This document shows, in pieces, positions 15,440 through 23,517 of a stretch of 39,509 nt of DNA. The stretch is from assembly GCA_002373045.1 (NCBI GenBank), contig DFHU01000066.1:1-39509 (forward strand), read 5' to 3'. The stretch is from Pseudoselenomonas ruminantium (GTDB lineage Bacteria > Bacillota > Negativicutes > Selenomonadales > Selenomonadaceae). Under the pieces are notes generated by a model, which had not been told where the DNA came from, made no database searches, and saw only the letters and a list, made by a program, of their open reading frames with translations. The translations under genes and the position numbers were made by a program. How positions within the stretch are numbered: the first letter of the stretch is position 1; every line of letters starts with the position of its first letter.

Positions 15440-16234
15440 TCACTTGCAAATAAAACCATATTTGGTGAAGATGGCGCGGGCTTTTTCCGAAGCGGCGAAA
15501 GCAAGAAAGGCGGTGGCTTCTTCGGGATGTTTGGTGTCACGAAGAACGGCAGCCGGATAGATAATAGGCTGATGCGTTCCGGCAGGAGCTGCAGCCACGA
15601 CTTTTACCTGCGGAGTGCTGGCCGCATCGGTGGCGTAGACGATGCCGCAGTCAGCCTCGTCGGTTGCTACCCAGGCCAGTACCTGACGAACATCGTAACC
15701 GTAGACGGCTTTTGCTGCTATGTTGTCGAAAATTCCCAGATTGGTTAGTACTTCCTCGGTGTACTGGCCGACAGGTACGCTGCTTGGGTCACCAATGGCG
15801 ATGTGCTTGAGTTCAGGACGGCTGAGGTCTGCAAAGGCGTTCAATTCAAGTCTGCTGTCCTGTGGTACAATCAGCACGAGTGAATTTTCCAGTAAATCCT
15901 TGCGCGTGCCTGCCAGCAGATTGCCAGATTTTTCCAATGCGTTCATTTGCTTAGCGGCGGCAGAGAAAAATAAATCGGTTTGCCCGCCGTTCTCAATGGC
16001 CTGTTGGAGCGCACCGCTGCTGCCGAAGTTGAACGTAATGGTTACCTCGGGATGTTCCTGCGCATAAACCGCTGCCAGTTCCTGCATAACATCGGTAAGA
16101 CTGGCTGCTGCAGCTATATGGAGCTCAATTGGGGACTGTTTTTCCGGTGTGGTAGTTGCAGCTAACTGTTGCTGGCAGCCGACAGAAGCAGTTAGAATCA
16201 GAATGGTTAAAAGCAGAATAAAAAATTTTTTCAA
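15440..16234 (-). CDS. modA: Molybdate-binding lipoprotein ModA
   Basis: A 264-residue extracytoplasmic substrate-binding protein. It has a lipoprotein signal: MKKFF, a hydrophobic core and the lipobox ASVGC with the acylated Cys at residue 20. Oxyanion-binding segments are AAASLTDVMQEL, FNFGSSGALQQAIE and GDPSSVPVGQYTEE; DVRQVLAWVATDEADCGIVYATDA is also ModA-typical. The start codon is TTG (16232-16234), following GAGGG; the nearby ATG is in another frame and closes after one codon. Second gene of the operon after the permease-like gene; tungstate could also be a ligand. Confidence 0.93.
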   Translation of the reverse strand: MKKFFILLLTILILTASVGCQQQLAATTTPEKQSPIELHIAAAASLTDVMQELAAVYAQEHPEVTITFNFGSSGALQQAIENGGQTDLFFSAAAKQMNALEKSGNLLAGTRKDLLENSLVLIVPQDSRLELNAFADLSRPELKHIAIGDPSSVPVGQYTEEVLTNLGIFDNIAAKAVYGYDVRQVLAWVATDEADCGIVYATDAASTPQVKVVAAAPAGTHQPIIYPAAVLRDTKHPEEATAFLAFAASEKARAIFTKYGFICK

Positions 16235-16267
16235 GACATTTCCCTCATTTCGTTGATAGATTGTAAT

Positions 16268-17416
16268 TTATAACGACAGATAAAGCTGTTGGGAAATAAG
16301 AGAGCCATATTTCATATAGAAATGATAGTAAAGCAGGAGCAGTGCGAGTACAGCAAGGTTGCTGCCGGTAAAGGTCAGCAGATAGTAGCTGGGCTTGCTG
16401 AAACGGGTCTGCAGGTAAGCCTTAAAGGAAATCACGCTGGCCATGGAGGCAATGATGGTGCCCAGTCCGCCAATATTTACGCCCAGGAGCAACGGGGCGT
16501 AGTTTTCGGTGTAACTGGCCAGCAAGACCGTGGCCGGTACGTTGCTCAAGACCTGGCTTAGAAGCAGGGAGACCCAGAATTCATGGCCGTTTAGCATTTT
16601 TGCGGGCCAGCTTTGGAACAGTTCAATATGGCTCAGATTGCCTACGCCGATAAATAACAGGGCAAAAAGCAGGAGTAGTTTATAGTCCGCTTCTCTGTAT
16701 AAGTGGTAATTGAGCAGAGCCAGAGCGGGCAGCACGAAACCTGCTAGCAGGGGAAAACTCAGCAGATGTACGACATGGAGCAGGCAGAGCGTGAACAGGA
16801 GCAGAAGGGGAAGGATGTTCTTCCAGGGAAGCGCTGTATTCGGCTGAGCAGGCAGGGAGACCTCGCAATCATTGAGCGTGTAGGTGGCGAGATAAATCGC
16901 CAGACCGCTGATGAGGACAATCGGGGCGGTAATGGAGAGAAACGCGAGCGGTTCAAGGTTGTAGTGGGAATAGATAAAGAGATTCTGCGGATTGCCAATG
17001 GGCGTGAGCATGCTGCCCAGGTTCGCCGCAATGGTCTGCCAGCAGACTGTTGGCACCATAAGCCGTATGCGCCGCGCCTCGGTAAAGACCATAATGGCCA
17101 GCGGCACAAAGATAATCAGTGCCACATCATTGGTGATGAACATGGAACTGAAATAGCAGCTGAAAATAAAGAACCGGCCCAATGAGCGTCCCGATGCGCT
17201 GCCTTGAAAAAGATGCTGAAAGATAGCTGCAAAAAAGCCGCTGAGCCGCAGCCCCGCCACAATACACATCAAAAAGAGTAATAGCCCCAACAGCGGCAGA
17301 TTAATGCGCTGCAAAATATCGCCGGGGGCAGGCGGGGCAATGATACTCGTAATCACGGCAAAAACAAGTGCCACAGCCAAATCCGGATTTTGGCGCAGTT
17401 TTTGGTATATCAGCAT
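16268..17416 (-). CDS. Ion-transporter-superfamily (ArsB/NhaD/SLC13-like) permease
   Basis: A 382-residue membrane protein with about ten hydrophobic segments. ITNDVALIIFVPLAIMVF, LGSMLTPIGNPQNLFIYSHY and LSNVPATVLLASY are the paired motifs of the ion transporter superfamily (ArsB, NhaD, CitM, SLC13, YbiR). Start at 17416 follows GAAGGGAGT; a further upstream in-frame Met is not supported. modA begins 33 nt after its stop, so the permease is probably co-transcribed with modACB. A role in oxyanion or organic anion movement linked to molybdate is inferred only from position; the substrate cannot be read. Confidence 0.82.
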   Translation of the reverse strand: MLIYQKLRQNPDLAVALVFAVITSIIAPPAPGDILQRINLPLLGLLLFLMCIVAGLRLSGFFAAIFQHLFQGSASGRSLGRFFIFSCYFSSMFITNDVALIIFVPLAIMVFTEARRIRLMVPTVCWQTIAANLGSMLTPIGNPQNLFIYSHYNLEPLAFLSITAPIVLISGLAIYLATYTLNDCEVSLPAQPNTALPWKNILPLLLLFTLCLLHVVHLLSFPLLAGFVLPALALLNYHLYREADYKLLLLFALLFIGVGNLSHIELFQSWPAKMLNGHEFWVSLLLSQVLSNVPATVLLASYTENYAPLLLGVNIGGLGTIIASMASVISFKAYLQTRFSKPSYYLLTFTGSNLAVLALLLLYYHFYMKYGSLISQQLYLSL

Positions 17417-17451
17417 GAAAAGACTCCCTTCAATCCAACAATCAAGAACAA

Positions 17452-17460
17452 AGTATAGCA
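17452..17460 (-). promoter_or_regulatory. Extended -10 element for the permease-modACB operon
   Basis: On the minus strand TGC-TATACT (17460 down to 17452) is an extended -10 about 36 nt upstream of the permease start. No good -35 box is seen at 17-nt spacing. Confidence 0.5.
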
Positions 17461-17537
17461 TAATTTGTTGCGCATTCACAGGGGGAATGTTAGAATTTAG
17501 ATAGCGTAAATGATTTATGAATGGTGGTTAAAAATAC

Positions 17538-19964
17538 ATGCTGACAGCCAGCGTCTTTGTCAATATTCCCGTAAAAAGCATAGCCAAAGCCTATACTTAC
17601 AGCGTGCCAGCCGAGCTTTCCTATTTGGAAACAGGCTGGCGTGTTTTTGTGCCCTTTGGCGGGCGTAAAGTGGAAGGTTTTATCTTGTCCGTGGCGGAGC
17701 AGTCTGCTGCAGAACTTGGTGATATGCAGGGCAAGCTAAAGCCTATCGAAGCTGCGGTGGACGAAGAAGCCTGGTTTACGCCGCCGGTTTTGCGGGCAGC
17801 GAAATGGCTGGCGGATTTTTACCTGTGCTCGCTGGCTGAGATGATGCGGCTCTTTATGCCGGGAAAAAGCGGCCTGAAAATCACGGTGCTCTATGAAAGC
17901 GACCCCAGGCAGCAGGACCATATCCTCCTGCATATGCCCAACTACCGGCAGGTGTATGAGGCTTTGGTGGCAGAACCGGCAAGCCGTCTGGCCTTGGGGA
18001 AAAAACTGCCGGAGTTAAAGGCGGACCTGCCAGCCATGCTGGACAAGATGGTACAGTACGGCATTATCCGCAGGGAGTACGCGGCGGACAAACGGGAAAA
18101 AGCCCGCTATGAGCAGGACGCGGTTTTGCAGGTGGAAGTTAACGAAGAACTGCTTAACGACTACAAGCGGAAAAAAGCGCAGGCGCATGCCTTGGAGGTC
18201 CTCGCAGCGGCGGGCGGCAAAATGGCGGTCAAGGAGCTTAAAGACCAAAAGGTATCGGCGCAGGTTTTAAAGGCGCTGGCTGCAGATGGCCTTATCCGCA
18301 TGGAAAATCGCCGGATTATGCGGGACAGTTATCGTGATGCAGAAGCGGTGCACGCAGAGGTGGAACTGACTACTGACCAAAAAGCGGCTATAGCGGCGAT
18401 GGAACCGGCTGTAAACAAGCGGGAATATCAGGGCTTTTTGCTGAAAGGCGTAACCGGCAGCGGTAAGACGCAGGTCTATATCGAAATGGCGGGCAAAGTC
18501 CGCAAAGCTGGGCGGCAGGTTATCGTACTGGTGCCGGAAATCGCCTTGACTGGACAGGTGGTTATGGCCTTTAAGGCGTATTTTGCGCAGGATATTGTCG
18601 TCATGCACAGCCGCTTGTCTTTGGCGGAACGCAATGACGCCGTGCTTCGGGTGCGACGGGGGCAGGCGGGCATTATTATCGGTGCGCGCTCAGCCCTTTT
18701 CACGCCGGCAAGTGATGTGGGCCTAATCATCATGGACGAGGAGCAGGATATGTCCTATAAGCAGGACGAATCGCCGCGCTATCATGCCAGGGTTGTGGCC
18801 GAGGAACTGGCAAAAATCCATCAGGCGGTACTATTGCTAGGGAGTGCGACCCCTTCACTCGAAAGTTATTATCGGGCAAAGTCCGGAGAGTTTACCCTGC
18901 TCAATATGCCCAAGCGTATTGGCAATCTGCCCCTGCCTACTGTACAGTGCGTGGATATGCGGCAGGAACTCAGGATGGGTAACCGCCATATCATGTCAGC
19001 GGCGTTGCGGCAGTTGATTGAAATGACCATGGCCCAAAAACAGCAGATTATCATTATGTTGAATCGGCGGGGCTTTTCCACCTTTGTGATGTGCCGTTCC
19101 TGCGGGGAGGTCATCAAGTGCAAACTCTGCGGTCTGCCGCTGGTCTATCATAAGAACGGCAAACTGTCCTGTCATCACTGCGATGTGACGGAGCCGGTTC
19201 CGGATGTGTGCCCAAAATGCGGCAGCCGCTATATCAAATACTTCGGTTCCGGAACGGAGAAGCTGGAACAGGAACTGCATCAGCTGGTGCCTTCCGCCCG
19301 CGTTATTCGCATGGACAGGGATACCACCAATACGAAATTTGCGCATCAGGAGATATTGCAGAAGTTCCGCGAGAAACAATACGATATTTTGCTCGGCACG
19401 CAGATGGTTGCCAAGGGGCACGATATTCCCGATGTGACGGCAGTGGGCATTATCAGCGCTGATTCCAGCCTGAACCTGCCGGATTTTCGTGCGGCGGAAC
19501 GGTGTTTTATGCTGATTACCCAGACGGCAGGCCGGGCGGGACGGCATGAACATCAGGGAAAAGTGGTGATTCAGACCTACAATCCGGAGCATTATGCCGT
19601 GACCTGTGGCATTGTGCAGGATTATGAGGGCTTTTACGAGCAGGAAATGAAATTGCGGCAGGGGCTTTTTTATCCGCCGTTCAGCCGTTTGGTCAAGCTG
19701 TTGTTCCAGCATGAAAATGAAAACACCGCCAAGGGAAATGGTCAAAGGCTGGTAAAGGCATTTAATGAGCACTTTAAGGACAGCCGGGAGCAGCAGATTA
19801 TCGGCCCGTCGCCTGCGGTAATTGCCAGATTCCGTGGTATTTATCGCTTTGTCGTGCTGATTAAGACCGCTGACTTGCCTGCAGTGCAGGCCTTTTTGCG
19901 GGAGCAGAAGCTGCATCTGCGCACGGATGTGGCCATTGATATTGACCCGATTACCATGTTGTAG
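17538..19964 (+). CDS. priA: Primosomal protein N' (replication restart helicase PriA)
   Basis: An 808-residue SF2 helicase that reloads the replisome at stalled or recombined forks. Order of parts: N-terminal 3'-DNA-binding region (residues 1-105; VFVPFGGRKVEGFIL), winged helix, helicase core with Walker A GVTGSGKT (304-311) and Walker B DEEQD (400-404; most PriA read DEEH), and a zinc-binding insert from about residue 519 with C-x2-C pairs (CRSCGE, CKLCG, CHHCD, CPKCGS), then motif VI TQTAGRAGR. Length is a little over the E. coli form. The start has only a weak GGTGG site upstream. Its stop lies 11 nt before the next gene, so read-through into the cluster below is likely. Confidence 0.95.
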   Translation: MLTASVFVNIPVKSIAKAYTYSVPAELSYLETGWRVFVPFGGRKVEGFILSVAEQSAAELGDMQGKLKPIEAAVDEEAWFTPPVLRAAKWLADFYLCSLAEMMRLFMPGKSGLKITVLYESDPRQQDHILLHMPNYRQVYEALVAEPASRLALGKKLPELKADLPAMLDKMVQYGIIRREYAADKREKARYEQDAVLQVEVNEELLNDYKRKKAQAHALEVLAAAGGKMAVKELKDQKVSAQVLKALAADGLIRMENRRIMRDSYRDAEAVHAEVELTTDQKAAIAAMEPAVNKREYQGFLLKGVTGSGKTQVYIEMAGKVRKAGRQVIVLVPEIALTGQVVMAFKAYFAQDIVVMHSRLSLAERNDAVLRVRRGQAGIIIGARSALFTPASDVGLIIMDEEQDMSYKQDESPRYHARVVAEELAKIHQAVLLLGSATPSLESYYRAKSGEFTLLNMPKRIGNLPLPTVQCVDMRQELRMGNRHIMSAALRQLIEMTMAQKQQIIIMLNRRGFSTFVMCRSCGEVIKCKLCGLPLVYHKNGKLSCHHCDVTEPVPDVCPKCGSRYIKYFGSGTEKLEQELHQLVPSARVIRMDRDTTNTKFAHQEILQKFREKQYDILLGTQMVAKGHDIPDVTAVGIISADSSLNLPDFRAAERCFMLITQTAGRAGRHEHQGKVVIQTYNPEHYAVTCGIVQDYEGFYEQEMKLRQGLFYPPFSRLVKLLFQHENENTAKGNGQRLVKAFNEHFKDSREQQIIGPSPAVIARFRGIYRFVVLIKTADLPAVQAFLREQKLHLRTDVAIDIDPITML

Positions 19965-19975
19965 GAGGGAAAAAC

Positions 19976-21460
19976 GTGACAGAACTGGAGTGGCTGCGGC
20001 AGGAGAACCGCAGATTGGCCAAAGAAAATCTGTATCTGCGAACAATGCTAAATGAGCATGGTATTGCCTGGCAGGAAAAGTTGGAAGTACAACCTGTCGC
20101 TGTGATAGATAAAAAGGCTGAGGAACAACGGCGGATAAATTTATTTATGAAGCTCTTTGTTGCTCGCAGGGATGTGTATGCCAAACGGTGGGAGACAACC
20201 GAGGGGCGCAAAGGATATTCTCCGGTTTGTGCTAATTTTTGGCAGGATGTGTGTCCTAAGCGTTTACGTAAGCCGGTAAAATGTCATGCGTGCAGTGCAC
20301 ATAAATGGCAGCCGTTCAACGAACACGTAGCCCGTCAGCATTTGCTTGGAACGGATGAAAATGCCAAATCCTTTGTGGCAGGAACGTATGCTTTATTGGA
20401 AGATTCAACCTGTAAATTTTTGGTGTTTGATTTTGATGACCATGATGGTTCGGCTTGCAATTGGCAGGATGAAGCTTTGGGGTTACGAAAACTATGTCAT
20501 ACTTATGGCATAGACTCGGCTTTGGAGCGTTCCCGTTCAGGAAATGGTGCGCATGTTTGGTTGTTTTTTGCTCAGCCAATACCCGCTAAGACGGCGAGAC
20601 TTTTTGGCCGTTTATTGTTGGAAAAAGGGGCAGAGGTCATGCATCAAACGGATTTTAACACCTTCGACAGGATGCTGCCAAATCAGGATGAGATGCCGGC
20701 GGGCGGCTTGGGAAATCTGATTGCGTTGCCTTTGCAAGGTTTACCTCGTAAGCAGCATAATTCCGTATTTGTTAATGAACACTGGCAGGCAGTGGATGAC
20801 CAATGGGTGTATTTGTCCAATATAAAGCCACTAACTGCGGATTTCGTAGCGGAAAAGATAAAGGCTTGGGGCGAAAGCAAAGCTGTAGTTGTCGAGGAGG
20901 AGCGTGCAGATTATATAGATCGGTTAAAACCTTGGGAACGAAAGCGTGTTTTGTCATTGGAAGCAAAAGATTTTGTTGGCAAATTGCAAATAATATTAGC
21001 CAATTGTATATATATTTCAAAAGCTACCGTCAAGCCACGCTCGCTTAATCGTATAAAACAGTTGGCAACATTTAGCAATCCGCAGTTTTACAAAATGCAG
21101 GCTATGCATTATTCGACAAAACAAATACCTCGGCGTATTCAGTGTTTTCGTGAAGTAGATGATTATGTTACCTTGCCAAGAGGATTGCTGTTTGATTTAA
21201 CGGCGCTGCTGTCGGAAACTAAAGTTCCCTTTGTCTTTGAGGACTGTCGTAATCAAGGAAATGCGATAAAAGTTTACTTTAAGGGAAAATTGCAATCAGG
21301 TCAGCAAGAGGCAGCTGATGCTATGCTGGCATACGATGGGGGAATTTTGGGGGCGGCCACTGGTTTTGGTAAAACGGTTCTGGGAACGTACTTGATTGCC
21401 AGTCGCAAAGTAAATACCCTGATTTTGGTTCATAATCGTGAATTGATGCGACAATGGTAG
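19976..21460 (+). CDS. TOTE-type primase-helicase, N-terminal part (ends at in-frame amber)
   Basis: 494 residues of a larger protein. Residues 1-30 form a short coiled coil (LEWLRQENRRLAKEN). A Cys cluster C85, C93, C103, C106 leads into an archaeo-eukaryotic primase (AEP) domain with its three motifs: D152-F-D154 (FLVFDFDD), SRSGNGAH193, and FD231RMLPNQD followed by GGLGNLIALPLQG. This order is that of the AEP domain of TOTE conflict-system proteins. After a linker, an SF2 helicase begins with Walker A ATGFGKT (K466) and stops at motif Ia (HNRELMRQW) with TAG. The same frame then stays open for 462 more codons carrying the rest of the helicase. GTG start at 19976 behind GGAGGG. Codon use is more AT-rich than in neighbouring housekeeping genes, suggesting acquisition. 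Confidence 0.85.
   Translation: MTELEWLRQENRRLAKENLYLRTMLNEHGIAWQEKLEVQPVAVIDKKAEEQRRINLFMKLFVARRDVYAKRWETTEGRKGYSPVCANFWQDVCPKRLRKPVKCHACSAHKWQPFNEHVARQHLLGTDENAKSFVAGTYALLEDSTCKFLVFDFDDHDGSACNWQDEALGLRKLCHTYGIDSALERSRSGNGAHVWLFFAQPIPAKTARLFGRLLLEKGAEVMHQTDFNTFDRMLPNQDEMPAGGLGNLIALPLQGLPRKQHNSVFVNEHWQAVDDQWVYLSNIKPLTADFVAEKIKAWGESKAVVVEEERADYIDRLKPWERKRVLSLEAKDFVGKLQIILANCIYISKATVKPRSLNRIKQLATFSNPQFYKMQAMHYSTKQIPRRIQCFREVDDYVTLPRGLLFDLTALLSETKVPFVFEDCRNQGNAIKVYFKGKLQSGQQEAADAMLAYDGGILGAATGFGKTVLGTYLIASRKVNTLILVHNRELMRQW
21458..21460 (+). other. In-frame TAG interrupting the primase-helicase gene
   Basis: The frame reads CAA TGG TAG CAG GCT, with coding continuity on both sides (RQW then QAIENFLQ). 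One base change from CAG or another sense codon would explain it. No shift of frame or loss of sequence is evident around it. Confidence 0.85.
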
Positions 21461-22849
21461 CAGGCTATAGAAAATTTCCTGCAGATTGATGAGGTATTAC
21501 CCATAATTAAAGGGAAGCGTAAAACTAGCATAGTAGGTACGTTGTATGGCGGCCATGATTCTTTGCATGGCATCGTGGATGTGGCCATGATTTCTTCTTT
21601 GGGCCGGGATGATGAAGTGGACGAACGTTTGCAGGATTATGGCATGGTCATCATGGATGAATGCCACCATGCTGGTGCTGCTACATTTGAAAATGTGTTG
21701 TGGAACGTAAAAGCCAAATATGTTTACGGTCTTACGGCTACGCCCGTGCGTGATGATGGTCATGAAAAAATTATGTTCATGCAGTTGGGGCCGGTACGTT
21801 ATCGACTGACGGAAAAAGAACGTGCCAACATGCAGGATTTTCGTCATGAGATTTATCCGCGGTTTACCTCATTTGCGCCAGTAACTACGGATAAGGCAAC
21901 AATCAATGATTTTTACAAGTTGCTTATAGGCGATAAGAAGCGTAATGAATTGCTAGTGGCAGATATATTGTCTAGTCTGGCTGTTGGACGAACGCCGTTG
22001 GTGCTGACAAAATTTAAGGAACATGCTGAGTATCTTTACGAACAGTTACAGGCGCATGATGTTTATGCAGTACTTTTATTAGGTGGCGGCTCAGCCCAAG
22101 AACGGCGAGAGCGTCAAAATCGACTGCAGGAAGCGGAAAAACAGAAGCGGATAGCAATTATTGCTACGGGAAAATATATTGGTGAAGGCTTTAATTTTCC
22201 ACGTTTGGACACACTTTTTCTGACTGTGCCGATATCGTGGAAGGGCAATCTGGCTCAGTATGCAGGCCGTTTGCATCGGGACTTTTCAGGCAAGGAAAAT
22301 GTAATTATTTACGATTATGTAGATGTGCATGTGAAGATGCTGGAACGTATGTATCAAAAACGGTTGAAGGCTTATGCTTCTATGGGATATACGTTGTTTA
22401 CACCGACAGGAGAAGGAACAAATGTCATTTATACGGTAAATGATTATCAGGAAGTTTTTTGGCAGGACTTTTCTAAGGCTGCTGAACGTATTTGCATCTC
22501 AAGTCCTCGGTTGAGCCGCAGGCGTGTTGCGGAATTTATCAAAAGGGTAACCGATTTGGGCGAGTCAAAACCCAAGATAACGGTGATTACATTGCCTGAT
22601 GAGGTGTACAGCGATAGACAACAGAGGCTGATAAAGCTTAGCAAAAAAGAATTAACGGCTATGGATGTTGTTGTCAAAGAACAGAAAGACCTTAATTGTC
22701 ATTATGCGGTTTTTGATGATGATTTGGTTTGGTATGGAAGTATGAATTTTCTGTCTAAAGAACACGATGATGATTTACTTTTGCGTATAAGAAGTGAGCT
22801 TGTAGCCAAAGAATTGCTAGGGAGGGGTGCAGATGAACATTCAGGATAA
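21461..22849 (+). pseudogene. TOTE-type primase-helicase, C-terminal part (helicase core plus PLD-like domain)
   Basis: In-frame continuation of the preceding gene; together they would encode 957 residues (with one residue at the TAG). It contains the DECH box (D561-E-C-H564 in whole-protein numbering), motif III LTATPVRDD, and motif VI QYAGRLHRDF, completing an SF2 helicase. From about residue 820 a phospholipase-D-like domain follows (ICISSPRLSRRRVAEF and CHYAVFDDDLVWYGSMN), whose HKD motif lacks the expected Lys. If translated separately it would need a TTG near 21542 with no good ribosome binding site, so the part is probably silent unless the amber is suppressed. Its 3' end overlaps the AlkD-like gene by 17 bp. 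Confidence 0.75.
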
Positions 22850-23513
22850 ATTGTTTAGTATGCAGGATAAGAACTATCAAGAATTCAGCCGTAAATTGAT
22901 ACCCAACATAGCGCCGGAAAAAATAATCGGCGTGCGCACGCCAGCCCTGCGGCAGTTGGCCAAAGAAGTCCTGGCGGCAGGGGCGGCGGAGGCATTTCTT
23001 CGGGATTTGCCGCATGCGTATCATGAGGAAAATCAGCTCCATGCCTTTATCCTTTCGGCAATTAAGGATTATGAACCGTGCATGGCATATTTGGAGAAAT
23101 TCCTGCCCTATGTGGATAATTGGGCGACCTGCGACCAAATGTCGCCGAAGGTATTTAAGAAGCACAGGCCGGAACTTTTGTTGCAGATTAGAAAGTGGTT
23201 GAACGCTGAAGACACTTACACTGTGCGCTACGCCATCGGTATGCTGATGGTGCATTTCCTCGATGAGGACTTTGACCGGTCCTATTTGGAAATGGTCGCG
23301 CAAATTCGCTCGGAGGAATACTATATCAATATGATGATTGCCTGGTATTTTGCAACTGCGTTAGCGAAACAATATCCGGCGGCATTGCCTTATATTGAGG
23401 AGCGGCGGCTGGCGGTGTGGACGCATAACAAGGCGATTCAGAAGGCGATTGAGAGCAGACGAATCAGCGTAGAGCAGAAAGCTTATTTGCGAACATTGAA
23501 GATAAGGGGATGA
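22833..23513 (+). CDS. AlkD-like DNA alkylation repair protein
   Basis: A 226-residue all-helical protein of the AlkD/DNA alkylation repair (HEAT-like repeat) family. IIGVRTPALRQLAKEV, VDNWATCDQMSPKVFK and TVRYAIGMLMVHFLDEDF are typical. AlkD enzymes excise N3- and N7-alkylated purines; several relatives are structural or of unknown role, so glycosylase activity is not assured. The ATG at 22833 is preceded by GGAGGGG (22821-22827); a GTG two codons earlier lies in that site and is unlikely. The gene begins within the end of the primase-helicase frame and ends 4 nt before the next start, so the three are arranged as an operon. Confidence 0.85.
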   Translation: MNIQDKLFSMQDKNYQEFSRKLIPNIAPEKIIGVRTPALRQLAKEVLAAGAAEAFLRDLPHAYHEENQLHAFILSAIKDYEPCMAYLEKFLPYVDNWATCDQMSPKVFKKHRPELLLQIRKWLNAEDTYTVRYAIGMLMVHFLDEDFDRSYLEMVAQIRSEEYYINMMIAWYFATALAKQYPAALPYIEERRLAVWTHNKAIQKAIESRRISVEQKAYLRTLKIRG

Positions 23514-23517
23514 TTTG

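Noticed and set aside
21458..21460. Amber codon read as pyrrolysine
   Set aside because: No pyl genes or downstream recoding structure are visible, the position is a helicase motif region where relatives would carry an ordinary residue, and several other genes in the window also end in TAG.
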